From assembly GCF_005280195.1 (NCBI RefSeq), contig NZ_SZPR01000015.1, positions 140,700 through 204,699 of the forward strand: 64,000 nt of DNA. The letters run 5' to 3'. Under the pieces are notes generated by a model. That model was given only the letters and a program-made list of their open reading frames with translations. It was not told the origin of the DNA and made no database searches. The translations under genes and the position numbers were made by a program. Source of the DNA: Streptomyces galbus. GTDB taxonomy: Bacteria > Actinomycetota > Actinomycetes > Streptomycetales > Streptomycetaceae. Shown here one piece after another: positions 58,678-64,000 of this stretch; within the stretch, counting starts at the first letter, position 1, and each line of letters begins with the position of its first letter.

Positions 58678-59223
58678 TCAGCCCTTCGAACGGGCGTAGT
58701 GCCGGGACGCCTTGGCCCGGTTGCCGCAGCCCGCCATCGAGCACCAGCGGCGGGTGCCGTTGCGTGACGTGTCGAAGAAGTGCAGGATGCACGCCTCGTG
58801 GGCGCAGGGGCGGATGCGGTCCGGGGCGGTCGCCAGCAGCTCCAGGTAGTTGCGCGCGGCCAGCCAGGCCGGACCCCACGCCGGGTCGCCGAACTCCGGT
58901 ACCTCGCCCGGCCCTTCGGCGGTGAGCGTGGCCCGGATCCGGCCGTGCCCGAGGACCGCGTCGACCGCCGCCCGGCCCTCCTCGTCGCCGGTGCCGGCTA
59001 CGGCCCGCAGCAGGGCGTCGCGCGCCTGGAGCAGGTGGCGCAGCGTCGCCGCGTCCGCGGGGAACCGGCCGTCGCCCAGCCCGTTCGCGTCGAGCCAGAG
59101 CGCGAGCCCGTCCAGGTCGCCGAGCAGGTCCTGGACCACGCCGTCGCTGTTCCATCGGGTGTTGAGCAGGTCCAGCGCGAGCGGCTCGCCGGTCAGGGGG
59201 CGCGGGTCGTGGGGGGCGGATAT
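58678..59223 (-). CDS. ABATE/CGNR zinc-finger protein with probable ATA start
   Basis: A 181-residue protein if started at 59223. The N-terminal stress-domain start (TGEPLALDLLNTRW) and C-terminal zinc finger (CAHEACILHFFDTSRNGTRRWCSMAGCGNRAKASRHYARSK, CGNR) are both present. A perfect AAGGAG lies 6 nt before an ATA codon (59221-59223) where an ATG is expected; the first ordinary start, GTG 59139, cuts away the conserved N-terminus. So ATA may be used, or the gene is start-less. It diverges from the VOC gene, with a promoter-rich 106-bp gap. Confidence 0.7.
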   Translation of the reverse strand: MSAPHDPRPLTGEPLALDLLNTRWNSDGVVQDLLGDLDGLALWLDANGLGDGRFPADAATLRHLLQARDALLRAVAGTGDEEGRAAVDAVLGHGRIRATLTAEGPGEVPEFGDPAWGPAWLAARNYLELLATAPDRIRPCAHEACILHFFDTSRNGTRRWCSMAGCGNRAKASRHYARSKG

Positions 59224-59329
59224 GACGGACTCCTTCCGGGCTAACCACTGAATCGTACGTGACTGGTTGACTCTCCTCTATTCTAACCCCTAACGTGTCG
59301 GTCAACGGTTATATCTGTGAGGGAGAGCC

Positions 59330-59776
59330 ATGACCACCATGCGCACCGGCCACGTCGGCCTCAACGTCACCGACCTCGACCGCTCGCTGGCCTTCTACCG
59401 CGACGTCCTGGACTTCGTGCTGGTGGGGGAGGGCAAGGAGGAGGGCAGGCGGTACGCGTTCCTCGGCGACGGCGAGAGCCTGGTCCTCACGCTGTGGGAG
59501 CAGGCGGGCGACGCGTACGACCCGGCCCGCTCCGGGCTGCACCACCTCGCCTTCCAGGTCGAGTCGATCGAACGGGTCACGGCGTACGAGCAGGCCCTGC
59601 GCAGGCGGGGCGTCGACTTCGCGCACGATGGTGTCGTCGCCCACCGCGAGGGGGCGGCGTCCGGCGGCATCTTCTTCCACGACCCCGACGGCATACGGCT
59701 GGAGATCTCCGCGCCGTCCGGCGCCGAGGGCGCGCCCGCGCCGCACGAGTCCGCTCCGACCTGCGGTTTCTTCTAG
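59330..59776 (+). CDS. VOC-family (glyoxalase/dioxygenase-like) protein
   Basis: A 148-residue VOC protein: MRTGHVGLNVTDLDRSLAFYRDVLDF, LHHLAFQVESIERVTAYEQALRRRGVDF and GGIFFHDPDGIRLEISAPSG, with metal His and Glu in place; the tail ends CGFF. Substrate unknown. GAGGGAGAG precedes the ATG. The PNPOx-like gene follows after 2 bp, so both are one operon, divergent from the ABATE gene. Confidence 0.88.
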   Translation: MTTMRTGHVGLNVTDLDRSLAFYRDVLDFVLVGEGKEEGRRYAFLGDGESLVLTLWEQAGDAYDPARSGLHHLAFQVESIERVTAYEQALRRRGVDFAHDGVVAHREGAASGGIFFHDPDGIRLEISAPSGAEGAPAPHESAPTCGFF

Positions 59777-59778
59777 TC

Positions 59779-60678
59779 ATGGGAACCCGGACGGGGATCT
59801 ACCACGAGGGCTCACGTGCCGTGCAGGACCGGGCCGGGGTCCGCGACCTCGCCGATCACGTGGGTCGGGCGGTCGGCGACGGCATCAAACCGGTGGCGGC
59901 GGCCTTCCTGGAGCTCCAGCCGCTGCTGGTGCTCGGCGCGGCCGCCCCGGACGACGGGCGGGTCTGGGCGTCACCGCTGGTCGGACGGCCCGGTTTCGTC
60001 CGGGCGACCGGCCCGCGCCAGATGTCCGTGACGGGCCGGCTCCGGCCGGGAGACCCGCTCGCCCGTGCCCTCGCCACCGACGGCACGCCGGTCGCGACCA
60101 TCGCCCTGGACCCGCGCACCCGCCGCCGCATGCGCCTCAACGGCGAACTGCGGACCACCGAGGCGGGGTTCGCGGTGACGGCGCAGCGCGTCTTCGCCAA
60201 TTGCCCCAAGTACATCCAGCGGAGGGAGTCCTACGAGCTGCTGCCCGGGCGGGCCGCCGGTGCCCCGCGGCACGGCCACGAACTGACCGACGCGCAGCGG
60301 GCGTTCGTCGCCTCGGCCGACACCTTCTTCCTCGCCACCGTGCACGACGGGCGGGCGGAGGTGAGCCACCGGGGCGGACTTCCGGGCTTCGTACGGACCG
60401 GCTCGGCACGCGAGCTGACCTGGCCGGACTACGCGGGCAACGCCATGTTCCTCACCCTGGGCAACCTCGCCGTGGACCCCCGTGCCGGCCTGCTGTTCCT
60501 GGACTGGACGACGGGCACCACCCTGCAGGTGACCGGAGAGGGGCAGACGCGGTTCACGGCGGACGGGGAGCGCCGGGTGCGCTTCACGGTGTCCGAGGTG
60601 ATCGAGACGCCCGGCGCGGTGCCGCTGCGCTGGTCGCCACCGGAGCCCTCGCCCGCCAACCCGCCGGTCACGACGTAG
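59779..60678 (+). CDS. Pyridoxamine-phosphate-oxidase-family (flavin-binding) protein
   Basis: A 299-residue protein with two split-barrel halves: an N-terminal region (FLELQPLLVLGAAAPDDGRVWASPLVGRPGFV) and the C-terminal PNPOx core (TDAQRAFVASADTFFLATVHDGRAEVSHRGGLPGFV, LTLGNLAVDPRAGLLFLDWTTGTTLQVTGEG). Such proteins bind FMN, F420 or haem. CPKYIQRRE in the middle is a known feature of this subgroup. It starts 2 bp after the VOC gene. Confidence 0.85.
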   Translation: MGTRTGIYHEGSRAVQDRAGVRDLADHVGRAVGDGIKPVAAAFLELQPLLVLGAAAPDDGRVWASPLVGRPGFVRATGPRQMSVTGRLRPGDPLARALATDGTPVATIALDPRTRRRMRLNGELRTTEAGFAVTAQRVFANCPKYIQRRESYELLPGRAAGAPRHGHELTDAQRAFVASADTFFLATVHDGRAEVSHRGGLPGFVRTGSARELTWPDYAGNAMFLTLGNLAVDPRAGLLFLDWTTGTTLQVTGEGQTRFTADGERRVRFTVSEVIETPGAVPLRWSPPEPSPANPPVTT

Positions 60679-60716
60679 CGTTCACCGTCGGGATGTGACA
60701 GTCCTGGTCGTGTCCG

Positions 60717-61925
60717 TCACAGGAACCGCCGGATCGGGATGACGGCGGCCTCCTTGGCGCGCTGCCGGACCGGCCGGCGCTTCCACCGTTCGAGGTCCAT
60801 GTCCACACTGCGCTCCACGTCGGCGTCGTAGTCGGCGTCCAGCGTGGCGGTGAACCGCTCGTCCAGGACCGCGAGCATGACCTCCTCGTCGTGGTCCATC
60901 GACCGGCGGTTGAAGTTGGTGGACCCGATGAGCGAGGCCACCGAGTCCACGGTGATGATCTTGGCGTGCATCATCGTCGGCTGGAACTGCCGGATGCGCA
61001 CGCCCGCCTCCAGCAGACGCCGGTAGTAGTGCTGGCCGGCGAGCCGGCAGGCACGCTGGTCGGTGTACGGGCCGGGCAGCAGGATCTCCACCCGCACGCC
61101 CCGGCGAGCGGTGCGGCACAACAGGTCCACGAAGTACGGGTCGGGCGCGAAGTAGGCCGTGGCGAGGCGGAAGCGCTCCTCGGCGGAGGTCAGCATGACC
61201 CGGATCAGGGTCTGCATGTCCTGCCAGCCCAGGCTCGCCGAACCGCGCACCACCTGGACGACCGACGAGCCGGGCTGCGGATGCTCGGTGAACCGGTCGC
61301 GGTCGTCGAAGAGTTCGTCGTGGCACTCGGCCCAGTTCTGGGCGAACGCCGCGGCGATGCCGTCCACCGCCGGGCCCCGCACCTGGACGTGGGTGTCCCG
61401 CCACTCGTCGGGACTACGGGCGTCGCCGCACCACTCCTCCGCGATGCCGACCCCGCCGGTGAACGCCGTGTGCTCGTCGACGACCAGCGCTTTGCGGTGG
61501 CAGCGGTGGTTCTGCTTGAACGGCGACAGCCAGACGGGCTTGCGGAACCAGGCGACCTGCACCCCGGCCTCGTCCATCAGGTCCAGCAGGTCCGGCTCGA
61601 TCTCCTTGGCGCCGAACCCGTCGAGCAGCAGCCGCACCCGCACGCCCGCCCGGGCGCGGTCGGCGAGGGCGGCGGCGAAGTCGCGGGCGATCTGGCCGCG
61701 CCAGTACACGAACGTCATCATGTCGATCGTGTGGCGGGCCCCGCGGATCGCGTCCAGCATCGCGGGGAAGATCTCGTCGCCGTTGCGCAGGGGGAGCAGC
61801 TCGTTGCCCTCGGTGGCGGCCACGCCGATCAGCCGCTCCAGGCGGCGACGCAGACGTTGCTTACGGGCCTCCGCGTCGAGTTCGCCACGCGGGGCGGCGG
61901 ACGCGGGTATGCCGTCGAGGATCAC
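60717..61925 (-). CDS. Phospholipase D/cardiolipin-synthase-type protein
   Basis: A 402-residue protein with two HKD motifs: HRKALVVDEHTAFTGGVGIAEEW and HAKIITVDSVASLIGSTNFNRRSMDHDEEV, as in bacterial cardiolipin synthases; no N-terminal membrane helices, unlike Cls. It may transfer or cleave phosphatidyl groups. GTG 61925 follows AGGAGAG; longer frames upstream are antisense noise. Confidence 0.88.
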   Translation of the reverse strand: MILDGIPASAAPRGELDAEARKQRLRRRLERLIGVAATEGNELLPLRNGDEIFPAMLDAIRGARHTIDMMTFVYWRGQIARDFAAALADRARAGVRVRLLLDGFGAKEIEPDLLDLMDEAGVQVAWFRKPVWLSPFKQNHRCHRKALVVDEHTAFTGGVGIAEEWCGDARSPDEWRDTHVQVRGPAVDGIAAAFAQNWAECHDELFDDRDRFTEHPQPGSSVVQVVRGSASLGWQDMQTLIRVMLTSAEERFRLATAYFAPDPYFVDLLCRTARRGVRVEILLPGPYTDQRACRLAGQHYYRRLLEAGVRIRQFQPTMMHAKIITVDSVASLIGSTNFNRRSMDHDEEVMLAVLDERFTATLDADYDADVERSVDMDLERWKRRPVRQRAKEAAVIPIRRFL

Positions 61926-62044
61926 GCGGACTCTCCTGGCAGGTCGAGGGGACGGGCAGTGCGGCCCGGCCACCGGCCGGACCCAGAGATGCGGATGCCC
62001 ACCAACCTCGGCCTCACGCCGCCGGCTCCCCTCGCGGGAGGACG

Positions 62045-63271
62045 TCAAGGGCCGCGGTCCGGCAGGTGGTCGCCGAGGAAGTCGAGCAGGGCGTGGTGGG
62101 TGAGGCGGCGACCGGTGGGCTGGCAGTGCCCGTTCGCGCCCTGCGCCTCGGTGAACCCCAGGATCTGCTTCTCCTGGGGCAGCAACGCGTAGAGCTCGCG
62201 CGGCTGGCCGGGGAAGAACTGCTCGTCGTCCGGGTCCAGCACCAGCAGCGGGGTGGTGATCTGCCCGACGACATCGCGCACCTGGTAGCGGCGCACCTCG
62301 GTGAGCAGGTCGTAGAGCGTGTCCGCGGCGTACGGCCTGCTGCGGAAGGCGAGGGTCCGCATGCGTGCGGGGTCCGCGTGCGCCCCGACCGCGGCATCGA
62401 ACTCGTCCTTGCGGCCGGCGTCCAGCAGCGCGAGCAGCGGCTCGGGCAGGGCCGCTGTCCAGGAGGCGCTGACGTCCACCACGCCCGGGTCGGCCACCGC
62501 CGCCCGCAGCCGGTGCTCGAAGGCCAGAGCGCGGGTGATCCAGTATCCGCCCTGGCTGATGCCGTAACCCACCAGCGCGTCCCCGTCGACGTCGGACCGC
62601 AGCAGCAGCGTGTCCAGGACGGGGGTGAGCACGGCCTCCCAGTCGTGGCGGAAGGGCACTTGGTGCTCGAAGAGCATCGACTGCTGGCCCGGCCCGTCGA
62701 ACAGGAACGCGTTCCATCCTCGGGCCAGGGCGTCCGCCGCTCCGTAGCTCAGCAGACTGGGCAGCGTGCCGTCGCTGCCGTTGGTGACGACCAGCGTCGG
62801 GCGCGCGGCGCCCGAGGCGTCGGGACGCAGCAGGTACCCCGGCATGGGCCGGTCCTCGTACGGCACCTCCACGCGCACGTGGCTGCCGGCGGACGCGTCG
62901 ACGAACCGGTCCCAGCAGGCGCGGTGCGTGCGGAACGTCGGGAGGAGCACCGACTGGTCGGCCATGCCGTCGACGAAGACCAGCGCCTTGCCGTGGTACT
63001 GGGACGCGGCCACCAGCGCCCAGCGCGCCGTGTCGACGTGCCCCGCCTCGAGAGCCTCGTCGCCGCGCGCGGAGAGGTCGGCGGCCAGCCCGGTCCAGGC
63101 GTCGAACCAGCTGTCCGGATCGCCGTCGGTGATCCGGTCGATCGTCGCGAGCACCAGGCCGACGTCCCCGACGCCGCACGCCGCCGCGCCCAGCATGATG
63201 CGGGCCTCGTAGTCGAAGTCGGCATCACGGAACAGGCCGCCCGGTGCGGTGATGCGTCTGCGGTGGTCCAT
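62045..63271 (-). CDS. Alpha/beta hydrolase, FrsA/pseudooxynicotine-hydrolase-like
   Basis: A 408-residue hydrolase with an N-terminal helical cap (about residues 1-130) and an alpha/beta core: LVVTNGSDGTLPSL, LFDGPGQQSML, nucleophile GYGISQGGYW, LLVLDPDDEQFFPG and ANGHCQPTG with catalytic His. Related families include 2,6-dihydroxypseudooxynicotine hydrolase and C-C bond hydrolases. ATG 63271. Co-directional with the phospholipase D gene but 119 bp apart. Confidence 0.82.
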   Translation of the reverse strand: MDHRRRITAPGGLFRDADFDYEARIMLGAAACGVGDVGLVLATIDRITDGDPDSWFDAWTGLAADLSARGDEALEAGHVDTARWALVAASQYHGKALVFVDGMADQSVLLPTFRTHRACWDRFVDASAGSHVRVEVPYEDRPMPGYLLRPDASGAARPTLVVTNGSDGTLPSLLSYGAADALARGWNAFLFDGPGQQSMLFEHQVPFRHDWEAVLTPVLDTLLLRSDVDGDALVGYGISQGGYWITRALAFEHRLRAAVADPGVVDVSASWTAALPEPLLALLDAGRKDEFDAAVGAHADPARMRTLAFRSRPYAADTLYDLLTEVRRYQVRDVVGQITTPLLVLDPDDEQFFPGQPRELYALLPQEKQILGFTEAQGANGHCQPTGRRLTHHALLDFLGDHLPDRGP

Positions 63272-63417
63272 CCGCGCTCCAGGGTGGCGCCGCGGGGGGC
63301 TCCGGTATGCCCGGGTCCGTCCCTCCGACGATAGCTCCGGCCCTGCCGCCCCGCGCGCCCAGTGCTGCCGCGGACCGCCGGCACGGGCTTGTCGGTGGGG
63401 GCGGCCACACTGGGCGC

Positions 63418-64000
63418 ATGACCTCGGTGACCGCAGACGAATACGCCTGGATACGTTCCTCCCCGCTGTTCCGGCACGCGCTGGAGGTCGGGTACACCCT
63501 GGCGCTCGTGCGCGGTGTCGTGCCCGCGGAGGTGCTGCGGGTGATGGGGGCGGAGCCCCACGGCAGTTGCTCGGGCGCGGAGGCGCTCGTCGAGGAGCAG
63601 GACGAGCTGTTCGACGCGGCGGACGACGGGGACGAGCCCTTCCTGGCGGGCGCGTTCGGCGTACCGGGCGAGGGGGGCGACTGGACGCTGGTCCTGCTGC
63701 TCGGGGACGGGGGCACGGGGATACGGCCGCACGTCCTGGAGGCGTTGTCGGCGGGCGGACGGGCCGTCGCGCACACCAGCAACGGCGGCAAGCCGATGCA
63801 CTTCTTCCACTGGTACGAGGACGGGGAACTGCGGACCACGTTCGAGTGGCCCACGGCGAGGTCGGGCAGCACCCCCGACGCGCTCAACTCCGTGATGAGC
63901 GAGGTGGGTTTCGACCTGCCGCAGGGCGACGGGGCCCCGGCGGGCGGGGACGGCCGCGACGTCGACACCAAGGCGGCCACCTTCGCCCTGGCCGAGCGGC
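63418..64000 (+). CDS. DUF6461-like protein, cut by the window end
   Basis: The frame runs from ATG 63418 without a stop to the last base. It reads MTSVTADEYAWIRSSPLFRHA, LEVGYTLALVRGV, EPFLAGAFGVPGEGGDWTLVL and KPMHFFHWYEDGELRTTFEWPTARSG, matching from memory the DUF6461 family of actinobacteria, often found near immunity-type genes. At least 194 residues are present; the C-terminus lies outside. Confidence 0.65.
   Translation, partial: MTSVTADEYAWIRSSPLFRHALEVGYTLALVRGVVPAEVLRVMGAEPHGSCSGAEALVEEQDELFDAADDGDEPFLAGAFGVPGEGGDWTLVLLLGDGGTGIRPHVLEALSAGGRAVAHTSNGGKPMHFFHWYEDGELRTTFEWPTARSGSTPDALNSVMSEVGFDLPQGDGAPAGGDGRDVDTKAATFALAER

Noticed and set aside
1..64000. tRNA, rRNA, CRISPR arrays or a replication origin
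   Set aside because: No cloverleaf-like sequence, regular spaced repeats or DnaA-box clusters were noticed on reading; not excluded by computation.

Overview
The window is very GC-rich, with strongly G/C-biased third codon positions, many GTG starts, GGAGG-type ribosome sites and stop/start overlaps of the ATGA or GTGA kind. With WhiB, ANTAR, mycothiol-dependent isomerase, ABATE and many two-component and TetR/LacI/MarR regulators, this points to a Streptomyces chromosome, probably an accessory or arm region. That assignment is inference from gene content; no rRNA, tRNA or CRISPR array was seen.

Layout. 1-5.1 kb: a sodium/solute symporter, a drug-efflux MFS transporter with a heavily palindromic promoter, and a divergent alpha/beta hydrolase/MarR pair. 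5.2-9.7 kb: a mobile, decayed patch with a complete IS5-family element (5522-7065) that carries a non-transposase passenger gene, two tiny membrane proteins missed by size cut-offs, a SUKH-like gene, a broken transposase and a cupin. 9.8-13.1 kb: a sirtuin and a TetR/MFS pair sharing one operator. 13.1-18.2 kb: a LacI regulator and secreted beta-1,3-glucanase, CBM6-DUF1996 and lipoprotein genes. 18.2-20.2 kb: a FAD monooxygenase and its TetR. 20.3-24.7 kb: a co-directional run (SRPBCC, FAD oxidoreductase, conserved protein, SDR, TUDOR-like protein, Pyr_excise protein). 24.7-25.4 kb: a deletion scar with two half genes. 25.4-30 kb: GAF-ANTAR regulator, malic enzyme and a two-component pair. 30-32.9 kb: an ArsR/P-type ATPase/[2Fe-2S] protein metal-efflux operon. 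34.3-37.3 kb: a two-component system followed closely by a secreted GH114 enzyme. 39.4-42.8 kb: a BlaI/M56 sensor pair divergent from a DedA-PAP2-PAP2 operon. 43-47.7 kb: several truncated genes plus an ArsR-SRPBCC fusion coupled to a DHFR-like reductase. 47.7-52.6 kb: TspO, WhiB-phosphatase, DUF3140, SDR and DedA. 52.6-57.6 kb: membrane protein, hydrolase, SPFH protein and a second deletion scar. 57.7-64 kb: a ParA-like ATPase with a small partner, ABATE/VOC divergent genes, a PNPOx-like protein, phospholipase D, a large alpha/beta hydrolase and a DUF6461-like gene cut by the window edge.

Two themes recur. First, compact local circuits: a regulator beside its target, with an inverted repeat placed exactly between a recognisable -35 and -10 (3.7, 4.6, 10.8, 11.5 and 19.4 kb). 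Second, gene decay: at least nine truncated, frameshifted or start-less genes, including two places where both 5' halves of a divergent pair have been removed. The most notable item is the IS5 element with its passenger gene; the most interesting functional hypothesis is that the BlaI/M56 pair controls an undecaprenyl-phosphate recycling operon.
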